A stretch of DNA of 64,000 nt from Tautonia sociabilis. Lineage in GTDB: Bacteria; Planctomycetota; Planctomycetia; Isosphaerales; Isosphaeraceae. The stretch lies in assembly GCF_003977685.1 (NCBI RefSeq), contig NZ_RYZH01000018.1, positions 52,967-116,966 on the forward strand, written 5' to 3'. The notes beneath the pieces are model-generated. The model had not been told where the DNA came from and ran no database searches. It saw only the letters and a program-made list of their open reading frames with translations. A program made the translations under genes and the position numbers. Shown here one piece after another: positions 9,366 to 16,293 of the stretch; the stretch's first letter is position 1; every line of letters begins with the position of its first letter.

Positions 9366-10364
9366 TCAGCCTCCCCCCCGGCCGACGACCGACCGGAGGA
9401 AGGCGACCGAACGGGCGATCCAGTCCGCCGCCCGGTCGGGCCAGGGGACCTGCTCGACCTCCGCCAGCCCCGGCATCCGCCCCCGAACGATGCGCCGTTC
9501 CCCCTCGACCGCCAGGCGGACAACCGCCGCCAGGGACGATGGGCGCAACTCCGGGAAGGACGCGAGCCAGGAGGGGTCGAAGATCGGCAGATCGTAGGTC
9601 CTTGGGTGGAGCTCGATCGAGAGGTTCAGCCCCGGCCGTCGTCGGCGGAGGAGCTCGAGGATTTCGGCGACCGGGATGACCCCCGAGCCGACCGGTCTCG
9701 CCTGCCAGAGCAACCCCCGGGGCGAGAAGGCCAGGGCCGCATCCTTGGTGTGAGTCATCAGGACGAGCGGGGAGAGTCGATCGGCCGCCTCGATCGGATC
9801 ATCGAGCCGCATCGGGAGGTTGCCGGTGTCGAGGGTCACGCCGAGCACGTCATCGCCGACGGCATCGACCAGAGCGAGCACCTCGTCGCAGGTCAGGTCG
9901 GCATGTGTCTCGATGGCGATGCGAAGGCCGAGATCCCGGAGGAGGGGACGTAGTGCGAGGAGCGTCCTCGAAGTCGCCTCGAGCTGCCGAGCCCAGGGCA
10001 CGTCGATGCGGAAGCGGTCGTGCCGGTTCCCGACAACGGCGCGGGCATGGGTTGCCCCCAGGGCGGCCACGGCCTCCAGATGAGGGCGGAACCAGGAGGC
10101 GCGCTCCTCTGGGTCGATCGGGGCCCCCGGGGGGCTCATCCCGCCGAAGGGATTGGGGGAGGGAAGGCCGACCTCGACGTAGAGGCCCAGCCGATCGGCC
10201 CGCCGCCGGACGTCTCGGAGCCGATCCGGATCCAGATCGGGAGCGATCGCTGAGGGCTCGAGGAACTGGACGCCGTTGAGCCGGTTCGAGGAGGCGAAGT
10301 CAAGCGCCTCGAACGGCGACAATCCAAGGTGGCCGATCGTGTACAGGTCGAGCCCGATGCGCAT
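9366..10364 (-). CDS. Xylose-isomerase-like TIM-barrel sugar epimerase/isomerase
   Basis: This 332-residue protein of the AP-endonuclease-2/sugar isomerase superfamily starts MRIGLDLYTIG. Expected metal-ligand segments appear in order: IETHADL (Glu), GVTLDTGN (Asp), MTHTKDA (His) and LSIELHPRTYD (Glu). Relatives interconvert sugars or inositol derivatives using a divalent metal. The ATG at 10364 has GGAGGAG five bases upstream; the frame extends further but without supporting signal. There is no signal peptide, so it is cytosolic. Two extracytoplasmic Gfo/Idh/MocA proteins in the window would fit a role in modified-sugar metabolism, but the substrate is not determinable. Confidence 0.85.
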   Translation of the reverse strand: MRIGLDLYTIGHLGLSPFEALDFASSNRLNGVQFLEPSAIAPDLDPDRLRDVRRRADRLGLYVEVGLPSPNPFGGMSPPGAPIDPEERASWFRPHLEAVAALGATHARAVVGNRHDRFRIDVPWARQLEATSRTLLALRPLLRDLGLRIAIETHADLTCDEVLALVDAVGDDVLGVTLDTGNLPMRLDDPIEAADRLSPLVLMTHTKDAALAFSPRGLLWQARPVGSGVIPVAEILELLRRRRPGLNLSIELHPRTYDLPIFDPSWLASFPELRPSSLAAVVRLAVEGERRIVRGRMPGLAEVEQVPWPDRAADWIARSVAFLRSVVGRGGG

Positions 10365-10546
10365 CGCGACTCCTCCAGGAGAGGGACCAGCCTCAGACTG
10401 ACGATCCCCAGCGTCCCGGACAAGGGGAGCGCGGGGCCATCCGGCGCGATCGGGGCGCCGGGCTCGATCGGCCCGCGGTCGGTCGATCGGCCCCGGCCGG
10501 ACGATCAAGGCGGGGCGGAGACTGCTCGATGCGCCAAGAAATAGAC

Positions 10547-10575
10547 TTGACGGTCGGGGCGAGCCGACGTATTTT
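10547..10575 (+). promoter_or_regulatory. Strong sigma-70-like promoter with no protein gene close downstream
   Basis: TTGACG, a 17-base spacer and TATTTT make this one of the best -35/-10 pairs in the window. The expected transcription start is near 10582. The nearest plus-strand coding start is 11107, more than 500 bases away. Confidence 0.55.
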
Positions 10576-10580
10576 GGCGA

Positions 10581-10715
10581 CCACGACGACGCGAGGAACG
10601 CCAAGCACGCACCACGTCAGGTGCTCCGGAACCAACCCTTGCGGCATGGCGGCAGCGGTGACCACTCCCCCGGGGTTGTGCCGATCGTGGCCGGCCCCGA
10701 TCCGATCGACTTTCC
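10581..10715 (+). ncRNA. Candidate small structured RNA, SRP-RNA-like
   Basis: The expected transcript begins with CCACGA (10581-10586), which is complementary to TCGTGG at 10685-10690 and would close a molecule of about 110 nt. Inside, GCAC (10605-10608) can pair with GTGC (10678-10681), and CACC (10610-10613) with GGTG (10657-10660). Segments reading GTCAGGT, CCGGAA and GCAGCGGTGACC occur in the order found in domain IV of bacterial signal recognition particle RNA, but with inserts. The canonical short GGAA-capped hairpin is therefore not formed as usual. A T-rich stretch (TTTCCTCATCTTC) follows. This could be a diverged SRP RNA, another small RNA, or chance. Confidence 0.3.
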
Positions 10716-10931
10716 TCATCTTCAAAAAAGAGCATGGCGGAATCGGCCTGCAAGGACGCGCTGGCCGTTCTCGTCTTGCACCGCGTCGAGGTCGGGCGCT
10801 TGCTTTCGCCTGCGCCGGGCTCCGACGTCTCGATCACCCGACCGCGCGAAGATCGAGGCCCACAGGAGGTGGACCTCGCTCGTCGCGGCGGGATGATCAC
10901 CCGTGTTTCGGCCTATTCCTGCGTTCTCTTG

Positions 10932-10976
10932 ACCGTCTCTCGCCGCCGTGCCTGGCTTAATTCGTTGAGAGACGGT
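10932..10976. repeat. Perfect 10-bp inverted repeat
   Basis: ACCGTCTCTC (10932-10941) and GAGAGACGGT (10967-10976) are perfect inverted copies separated by 25 bases. It could be a regulator-binding site or part of a leader hairpin upstream of the Gfo/Idh/MocA gene. Confidence 0.5.
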
Positions 10977-10978
10977 GT

Positions 10979-11006
10979 GCGAAGCAAGTCCGATGCTGGA
11001 CTTCGC
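10979..11006. repeat. Second inverted repeat, hairpin-forming
   Basis: The left arm has GCGA, a four-base bulge and AGTCC. It pairs with GGACTTCGC at 10998-11006. It lies three bases after the previous inverted repeat, so the two would form adjacent hairpins in a plus-strand transcript. Confidence 0.35.
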
Positions 11007-11106
11007 GAGGTTGTCGCTTTAGCCTGGCAGGCCGATCCTGCCCGCGCGCCGATTGGCTGCGAGCGGGCCGGGCGATTCGCCACTCGACGATCGGAGGGCA
11101 GCGACG

Positions 11107-12396
11107 ATGACTGGATCGATCAACCGTCGGAACTTCCTGGGAGGCTCGGGAGCGGCCGTCGGATCCCTGGCCTTCACCGCCGCGACGGGTTGGGCCCAGG
11201 ACCGGGCTCCCAGCCGTCGGGTCACGGTCGGCGTGATGGGCCTGAGCCGGGGCCGGGCGCTGGCCACCGGGTTCGCCCAGATGCCCGGGGTGACGGTCAA
11301 GTACTGCTGCGACGTCGACCTTGACCGCGCCGGCGCGGGGGCCGACGCCGTCCGCAAGGCCGGCGAGGACCAGAGCCCGGAGGCGATCCAGGACTTCCGC
11401 CGGATTCTCGACGACCCAGAGGTCGACGCCCTCGTCTGCGCCGCCCCGAATCACTGGCACGGCCCGGCGACGATTCTGGGATGCCAGGCGGGCAAGCATG
11501 TCTACGTCGAGAAGCCGGCCTGCCACAACCCGCACGAGGGGGAGCTGATGGTTGCCGCCGCCCGAAGGGCGAACAAGGCGGTGCAACTGGGCACTCAGCG
11601 GCGGAGCAGCCCCCAGATCATCGAGGCGGTCGCCGCCCTGGACGACGGCGCCATTGGCCGCGTCTATCATGCGCGGTCGTTTTACTTCAACCGGCGCGGC
11701 TCAATCGGCCACGCCGACCCGTCGGAGCCGCCGGCCAACCTCGACTACGAGCTCTGGCAAGGGCCGGCGCCGAGGAAGCCGTACAAGAGCAACGTCGTCC
11801 ACTACAACTGGCACTGGTTCTGGCACTGGGGCAATGGCGAGCTGGGCAACAACGGCGTGCACGCGCTGGATCTGGTCCGCTGGGGCCTGAAGGTCGACTA
11901 CCCGATCCACGTCGTCAGCACCGGGGGCCGCTTCGCCTTCGACGACGACCAGCAGACGCCCGACACCCACACCGTCTCCTTCGAGTTCCCCGGTCGGATT
12001 TCCGCCGACTGGCAGGGCCTCAGCTGCAACGGCAACGACCCCGGCCCCTTCGTCGTCTTCTACGGAACCGAAGGCGCCCTGGAGCTGTTCGGGAACGGTT
12101 CGTACACGATCCGGGACAACGCCGGCAAGCAGATCAAGTCGGTCCGGGGAATCCTCGGCGAGCCCGAGCACCTGGAGAACTTCGTGTCGGCGATCCGGAA
12201 CGACACACCGCTCGACCTGAACGCCGAGATCGACAAGGGGGTCAAGAGCACGCTGCTCTGCCACCTGGGCAACATCGCGCAGCGCACGGGGCGCTCCCTG
12301 ACGTGCGACGCCTCCAGCGGCCGGATCCTGGACGACGCCGAGGCGATGGCCCTCTGGAAGCGGGACTACGCCGAGGGTTGGGAGCCGAAAGTCTGA
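11107..12396 (+). CDS. Tat-exported Gfo/Idh/MocA family oxidoreductase
   Basis: This 429-residue protein begins with a twin-arginine signal (NRRNFLGGSGAAVGS), so it is folded with cofactor and exported. The NAD(P)-binding Rossmann region starts VTVGVMGLSRGRA. The family motif VYVEKPACHN holds the catalytic-region lysine, and the C-terminal half has the usual alpha/beta substrate domain with HYNWHWFWHWGNGE. Members oxidise or epimerise sugars and cyclitols. ATG 11107 follows GGAGG at nine bases; an upstream in-frame ATG at 11053 would put unrelated residues before the Tat motif. A long stem-loop follows the stop. Confidence 0.9.
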   Translation: MTGSINRRNFLGGSGAAVGSLAFTAATGWAQDRAPSRRVTVGVMGLSRGRALATGFAQMPGVTVKYCCDVDLDRAGAGADAVRKAGEDQSPEAIQDFRRILDDPEVDALVCAAPNHWHGPATILGCQAGKHVYVEKPACHNPHEGELMVAAARRANKAVQLGTQRRSSPQIIEAVAALDDGAIGRVYHARSFYFNRRGSIGHADPSEPPANLDYELWQGPAPRKPYKSNVVHYNWHWFWHWGNGELGNNGVHALDLVRWGLKVDYPIHVVSTGGRFAFDDDQQTPDTHTVSFEFPGRISADWQGLSCNGNDPGPFVVFYGTEGALELFGNGSYTIRDNAGKQIKSVRGILGEPEHLENFVSAIRNDTPLDLNAEIDKGVKSTLLCHLGNIAQRTGRSLTCDASSGRILDDAEAMALWKRDYAEGWEPKV

Positions 12397-12453
12397 GCTG
12401 CTCGCCGGGCATCCTCTTGCCGGATCGATTCTGAGTTCGATCCCAACGCACGA

Positions 12454-12491
12454 GACCCCGCGTTCCGCTCCGAGGAGCGGAACGCGGGGTC
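12454..12491. terminator. Bidirectional terminator stem-loop
   Basis: Seventeen perfectly paired bases (12454-12470 with 12475-12491) enclose a four-base CGAG loop. It sits between two convergent genes. No T-tract follows on either side, so termination would depend on the very stable stem or on Rho. Confidence 0.65.
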
Positions 12492-12552
12492 GTCTCATGT
12501 CGCGAGTGATCGATGGAATCGCCCCGAGTTCGACCTGGGGCGAGGGGGGTGG

Positions 12553-12873
12553 TCAATAACGACGGCCGCCGCCGTAGCCACCACCGCCGCCGTAGCCGCC
12601 TCGGCCGCCGCCCCCAGTGCGGGGGGCCCGAGGCTTGGCTTCGTTAACGGTGAGGCGACGTCCGCCATACTCGTAGTCGTGCAGGCCGTCGATCGCCGCC
12701 TGGGCCTCGGACTCGGTGTCCATCTCGACAAAGCCGAAGCCCTTGCTGCGGCCGGTATCGCGGTCCTGAATGACCTGCGCGCTCTGGACCGAGCCAAAGT
12801 GGGAAAAGAGCGTCTCCAACGAGGCGTCGTCGACCTGGTAGCTCAGATTGCCGACGTACAGCTTCTTGCTCAA
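12553..12873 (-). CDS. Glycine-rich RRM RNA-binding protein (paralogue 1)
   Basis: This 106-residue protein has one RNA recognition motif followed by a glycine-rich tail. RNP2 is LYVGNL and RNP1 is KGFGFVEM, with the aromatic residues that stack on RNA intact. The tail ends in GGYGGGRRY. The architecture matches bacterial and cyanobacterial Rbp proteins, which often act as cold-induced RNA chaperones. The TTG at 12873 (SKKLYVGNL follows) has GGAG seven bases upstream and matches its paralogue; the open frame extends upstream only through the leader. Expression is probably controlled by the long leader at 12874-13047. Confidence 0.9.
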   Translation of the reverse strand: MSKKLYVGNLSYQVDDASLETLFSHFGSVQSAQVIQDRDTGRSKGFGFVEMDTESEAQAAIDGLHDYEYGGRRLTVNEAKPRAPRTGGGGRGGYGGGGGYGGGRRY

Positions 12874-13047
12874 CGAACCGCTCCGGATGGAGGGGGAATC
12901 GACCCCAAGGAAACGTCCCGGGTCGAGGGGGACGGGGCTCGCGTCGCTCGGAGCCCGCGGCGAGAGGGAGAGAGGAATGAGCGGGGGACGTGCTCTTCGA
13001 GAACGGGAGTCGCCTGCTCGATCATCCAACCAGCCGAGCTGATTGTA
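12874..13047 (-). promoter_or_regulatory. Promoter -10 box and long conserved leader of RRM gene 1
   Basis: On the minus strand, TACAAT (13047-13042) is followed after ten bases by GGTTGGATGATCGAGCA (13031-13015), then GCGAC and, further on, GTTCTC (13004-12999). The same elements at the same spacing precede RRM gene 2. The -10 box lies 169 bases upstream of the TTG start; in gene 2 the distance is 168. A possible -35 is TTCCCT at 13070-13065. The leader also shares a CTCGACCCGG segment with the other copy. A cold-shock-type regulatory leader is inferred. Confidence 0.6.
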
Positions 13048-13373
13048 CAGGAGATGTTCCCGCAAGGGAAGGGAAAAAATTTTCAAATTCACAACTTCGA
13101 GGAAGGGGCCCCCAGGCTTCGATCGGAGAGGAACCATTCGGTCTCGATGCGAGCGCCGCCACGATCCCCTCGAACGGTTTCGCGTCTGGGAAACCGCGGT
13201 GGGCCGAGCGGGTTCCCCTGGTCATTGGAACACCGATCGGGCGGCTTGAGGGCGAGCCGGGCTCGGAGTCGCCCTGTCCGGGTGGTCATTGCCCTCGCGC
13301 TGGAGGTCGACCGGACCCCAGATTGAGTCTCCCCTCGAACCGACCGTGATCGATCCGAGCGGCCGCATCGGTG

Positions 13374-13409
13374 AGGAAAACGAAACCGGGGCCTGGATGC
13401 AGGCCCCGG
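13374..13409 (-). terminator. Rho-independent terminator of RRM gene 2
   Basis: A ten-base perfect stem (13386-13395 with 13400-13409) has a four-base loop. On the minus strand it is followed by TTTCGTTTTCC. It lies about 105 bases downstream of the RRM gene 2 stop, within the 467-base stretch from 13048 to 13514, in which I see no gene. Confidence 0.65.
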
Positions 13410-13514
13410 GTCAGGGGAGAGGGTCCTCTTCGGAGCCCCGCCGCGATCAGAAGTGTCACCAGTTCGGGACGCCGAGGCGCGGGGCGGCCTCCCGAACCGA
13501 TCCCGAGAACGGGA

Positions 13515-13925
13515 TCAATAACGGCCGCCACCGCCGTAACGGCCGCCGGAGAAGCCGCCGTCGCCGTAGCCGCCCCGGCCGCCACCGCCGCCGTAGCCGC
13601 CCCGGCCGCCACCGCCGCCGTAGCCGCCCCGGCCGCCACCGCCGCCGTAGCCGCCCCGGCCGCCGCCACCGCGATCCTCTCGCGGGCGGGCCTCGTTGAC
13701 GGTCAAGCGACGCCCTTGGTATTCCTGATCATGCAGGCCATCGATGGCGGCCTGGGCCTGATCATCGGTGTCCATCTCGACGAAGCCGAAGCCCTTGCTG
13801 CGGCCGGTGTCTCGATCCTGGATGACCTGGGCACTCTGAACGGTGCCGTACTGGGAGAAGAGTTGCTCGAGCTCGGAACTGTCGACCTTGAAGGTCAAGT
13901 TACCGACGTATAACTTCTTGCCCAC
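13515..13925 (-). CDS. Glycine-rich RRM RNA-binding protein (paralogue 2)
   Basis: This 136-residue paralogue of the 12553 gene has the same single RRM (LYVGNL, KGFGFVEM; near-identical from VQSAQVIQDRDTGRSK). Its glycine tail is longer, with four copies of a nine-residue GGGGRGGYG-type unit, and ends in YGGGGRY. Three in-frame starts are possible (ATG 13943, TTG 13928, GTG 13925). I choose GTG because AGGAGA lies six bases upstream and MGKKLYVGNL aligns with the paralogue. Arg-Gly-Gly repeats in the tail may add RNA affinity or promote condensation. Tandem duplication is evident. Confidence 0.9.
   Translation of the reverse strand: MGKKLYVGNLTFKVDSSELEQLFSQYGTVQSAQVIQDRDTGRSKGFGFVEMDTDDQAQAAIDGLHDQEYQGRRLTVNEARPREDRGGGGRGGYGGGGGRGGYGGGGGRGGYGGGGGRGGYGDGGFSGGRYGGGGRY
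13565..13672. repeat. Four 27-bp tandem repeats in the glycine-rich tail
   Basis: The unit beginning CGTAGCCGCC recurs at 13565, 13592, 13619 and 13646. Each unit encodes nine residues of the Gly/Arg/Tyr tail. Identical DNA copies suggest recent expansion or slippage. Confidence 0.8.
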
Positions 13926-14098
13926 CAAAGATCTCCTGGGCATTGGGCATGAGCGACCCTGCGGGGAAGCGTTCCGGGTCGAGTGGAACGAGGGCTTCGG
14001 ACGCCCGTCGGCAGGAAAGGCGAGAACGGGAAGCGGGGGCGAGCTCGTGGAGAACCTGCGTCGCTTGCTCGATCATCCAACCGGCCATTGTGATTCTA
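13926..14098 (-). promoter_or_regulatory. Promoter -10 box and long conserved leader of RRM gene 2
   Basis: On the minus strand, TAGAAT (14098-14093) is followed after ten bases by the identical 17-mer GGTTGGATGATCGAGCA (14082-14066), then GCGAC and GTTCTC (14055-14050). The start codon is 168 bases from the -10. It is homologous throughout to the leader of RRM gene 1. Confidence 0.6.
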
Positions 14099-14714
14099 TC
14101 ACGGACGGTTGGAAAAAACAGCGGAAATTCTCGGTCCGCGAAGTGGATCGTCATGCCGGGGGGAGACGGGGACGGAGGGAGAAGGCGGGGCGGGATGTCG
14201 CGGTGATTTCCAGGGGTGGTCGTGGGCGAGGGCGCAGTTCGACGAGGCAAGGGCGCCGGGGAGGTCGTGTCGGGGGGAGCAGGTGACCTCGCCGACATCC
14301 GAGGGCCGGCCTTCGAGCCAACCAGGGGGACCGGCTCCCGGCTCCTGAGAGCCTGGCCGCCGCGGGCCGGTTCCCGGAGCATCGGTTCCCGGACCTGGCC
14401 GCCTCCCCGGTCGTCGAGGCGGCGGTCGGCCGGGACACCGAGGCGCCGGAGGGTGGTTCCTCGCCGATCTCCTGCCGGGGGTAGACATCGCCTGGGTGGG
14501 GGGGCGGCTCGGGGCAGGGTTCAGGCTCGGTCCGTCGGTCGGGGAGGACCGGGCGGCTCTGGTGCTGGGGGAAGTGGGCCCCGGCTCGGAACCGGCGATC
14601 GCCGCGATCTGGGAGAAGAGGGCGAATCAGGATCGATGAGATCGGGTGGTTCGGATACGATGGGCCCCTGGCCGCCCGCTCCTGGGCGGCCTCCCGGCGT
14701 TGCGAGGCAAGCCC
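14099..14714. other. 616-bp interval without a supported gene
   Basis: It lies between the divergent RRM gene 2 and the STAS gene. Frames in it are Pro/Arg/Gly-rich without ribosome-binding sites. A TACGAT that could be a -10 for the STAS gene occurs near 14655. I see nothing else. Confidence 0.5.
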
Positions 14715-15074
14715 ATGAGCGTCGCATCCCCCTGGCGAGAGGCGGAGTCCTTCCGTGCGGTCGAGCATGGCGACTTCGTCGAGGTGAAACTGATCGGGGA
14801 CCGGCTCCCGGAGGAGCTTGGTGAGGCGCTCATCGCGGCCGCTTCGGCGCGGGGCTGGTGTCGTTTGATCCTCGATTGCTCGAACGTGCGATTCCTGACG
14901 AGCCTCGGCCTTGGGGCACTGATCCGGCTCGACCGCCAGCTTCGGCCGGCAGGCGGGCGCCTCCGGATCGTCGGGTTGAAGGACGACCTGAGGGAGCTGT
15001 TCGAGATCACCCGGATCGACCGGGTCGTGCAGCTCTTCGGGGATCGGGACGCGGCCGTCACCAGGGGATGGTGA
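14715..15074 (+). CDS. STAS-domain anti-sigma factor antagonist-like protein
   Basis: This 119-residue stand-alone STAS domain starts at ATG 14715, with GAGG seven bases upstream. The fold signature is present: a beta strand FVEVKLIGDRL, then LILDCSNVRFLTSLGLGAL, where the serine after Thr occupies the position phosphorylated in SpoIIAA-type antagonists. The next strand is GRLRIVGL. Such proteins bind anti-sigma kinases in partner-switching cascades and act in the cytoplasm. No HATPase partner is adjacent, although a PP2C phosphatase (51616) and an FHA protein (35035) occur elsewhere in the window. The partner cannot be assigned. Confidence 0.85.
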   Translation: MSVASPWREAESFRAVEHGDFVEVKLIGDRLPEELGEALIAAASARGWCRLILDCSNVRFLTSLGLGALIRLDRQLRPAGGRLRIVGLKDDLRELFEITRIDRVVQLFGDRDAAVTRGW

Positions 15075-15178
15075 TGGCCCGGCCGCTGGACGGCTCGGGG
15101 CCCGGGCTCAGACCTTCCTCCGGCGGATCAGAAGCAGAGCGATCGGTTCAGAACCAGGCCCAACCAGAGAGGACACGC

Positions 15179-15631
15179 ATGACCTCGATGTTGCTGCTGG
15201 CCCTCGGCGCCGCGGTCGCCACGGTTCCCGCCGTGCAGGATGCCCAGGAGATCGCCGTTCGGCTGCTGGAGGATGGTTCTTCGGCATTCAACAACAAGGA
15301 CGTCGCGGCGCTGGCGAACTCCTACGCCGAGGACGCCGTGATCGAATTGATTTCTCAATCCGAGGACGGGTTCGATTCGACAACGTACGAGGGCAGGGAA
15401 GCGATTCGGACGCTCTATACTGACCTCTTTTCCAACGCCGCGTCGGTGCGGTCGAAGAACGTGGTCGAGTACGCGAGGCTCGTCGGGCCGGATCTGCTCC
15501 TGATCGGCGGGACCTTCGAGCCCAACCGATCGAGCTCCCCCACGCTCCAGTTCGTCCAGCTCCGGACTCGGACTGAGGATGGGACCTGGCTGATTCGGAG
15601 GCTGACGTTAATACCAATCCCGTCGTCGTGA
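15179..15631 (+). CDS. SnoaL/NTF2-like secreted protein
   Basis: This 150-residue protein has a short hydrophobic N-terminus (SMLLLALGAAVATVPA) that probably serves as a signal peptide. An NTF2-like alpha+beta cone-fold domain follows, resembling the SgcJ/EcaC/DUF4440 family, with the helix FNNKDVAALANSYAEDAVI and the segment YEGREAIRTLY. Such domains form small hydrophobic pockets; many have no known activity. The ATG at 15179 is preceded by GAGAGGA at five bases. The gene is co-directional with the STAS gene 104 bases upstream, but a functional link is not evident. Confidence 0.75.
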   Translation: MTSMLLLALGAAVATVPAVQDAQEIAVRLLEDGSSAFNNKDVAALANSYAEDAVIELISQSEDGFDSTTYEGREAIRTLYTDLFSNAASVRSKNVVEYARLVGPDLLLIGGTFEPNRSSSPTLQFVQLRTRTEDGTWLIRRLTLIPIPSS

Positions 15632-15834
15632 CCTCGGGGAGCCGTTCTGGAGCCTTGACATCGGGGTGTCACGGCCGGTAGGACGAGGGAACCTGTCTCG
15701 GTCTCCCGGCCCGCGCAGCGTCGCGGGGCGCGGGTGGACCTGATGCCGGGGGAGGGAGCCCTCACCGGGGGACGAGGAGGGCCGGCCAGGTACGTCGCCC
15801 GGCCGGACGGAGTCCCGACGGAGGAGACCGACCC

Positions 15835-16209
15835 ATGACTCGCCCGATGCGCCGATTCGGACTGGCCGCCTCGCTGGGGTTGGCCGTGCTGCTGATCGGC
15901 CCCGCTCCCTCGGCCGAAGCGTGCCACCGCAAGAAGGCTCACCGGCCGCACCTGCCGAGGATCAGCCGCATTCTGCCCAGGGTGAAGCCCGCTGTCCATC
16001 ACTGCGGGCCGTCCTGCCACCATTACGGCACCCCAGCGGCTCCGCACGGATACGTCCTGCCGCACGGATACGCCCCGGCGGCCCCGATCGCGTATCCGAT
16101 GCCCGCTCCCGACCCAATGGGAGGGGCTCCCGCCGGATTCGGCGCGCCGATGATGCCCCTGGGCGCGCCGGGGCCGGGAATCATCGGTTCTGTGCCCCCG
16201 ATGATGTGA
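15835..16209 (+). CDS. Small secreted His/Pro-rich protein
   Basis: This 124-residue protein has a Sec signal peptide (RRFGLAASLGLAVLLIG, cleavage probably near SAEA-C). The mature region is rich in His, Pro, Gly and Met: a CHRKKAHRPH motif, HHCGPSCHHYG, then Pro/Ala/Gly repeats ending PPMM. The three cysteines and clustered histidines could bind metal, but this is inference only. GGAGGAG lies eight bases before the ATG. It is followed by a strong stem-loop. No recognised family. Confidence 0.7.
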   Translation: MTRPMRRFGLAASLGLAVLLIGPAPSAEACHRKKAHRPHLPRISRILPRVKPAVHHCGPSCHHYGTPAAPHGYVLPHGYAPAAPIAYPMPAPDPMGGAPAGFGAPMMPLGAPGPGIIGSVPPMM

Positions 16210-16240
16210 GGATCGCTCCTCGGGGGATGCCCGGGGGCGG

Positions 16241-16268
16241 GGCGCGGCGGGAGGGAGCCCGCCGCGCC
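16241..16268. terminator. Bidirectional terminator stem-loop
   Basis: An 11-bp perfect GC stem (16241-16251 with 16258-16268) with a six-base loop separates the convergent genes ending at 16209 and 16294. There is no T-tract. Confidence 0.55.
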
Positions 16269-16293
16269 GTCGACCGGGAGGATCAAAGCGGGG

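Larger units (their letters stand above)
10365..11106. other. 742-bp interval without a convincing protein gene
   Basis: Open frames here are Arg/Pro-rich and lack ribosome-binding sites or homology. The interval holds a near-consensus plus-strand promoter (10547), a possible structured RNA just behind it, and two tandem inverted repeats near 10932-11006. These are listed separately. Confidence 0.6.

Noticed and set aside
10734..11324. 196-aa open frame across the 10.4-11.1 kb gap
   Set aside because: It has no ribosome-binding site or recognisable motif, and it runs out of frame into the Gfo/Idh/MocA gene.
12430..12450. tRNA T-arm-like GTTCGATCCCAAC
   Set aside because: There is no accompanying acceptor, D-arm or anticodon stem. 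It is simply next to the terminator hairpin.
13286..13669. Ala/Thr/Val-rich repeat protein on the minus strand
   Set aside because: It is another reading frame of the 27-bp Gly-rich repeats of RRM gene 2, not an independent protein.
14151..14768. 205-aa minus-strand frame in the gap before the STAS gene
   Set aside because: It is Arg/Pro-rich, has no ribosome-binding site, and its 5' end overlaps the STAS gene.
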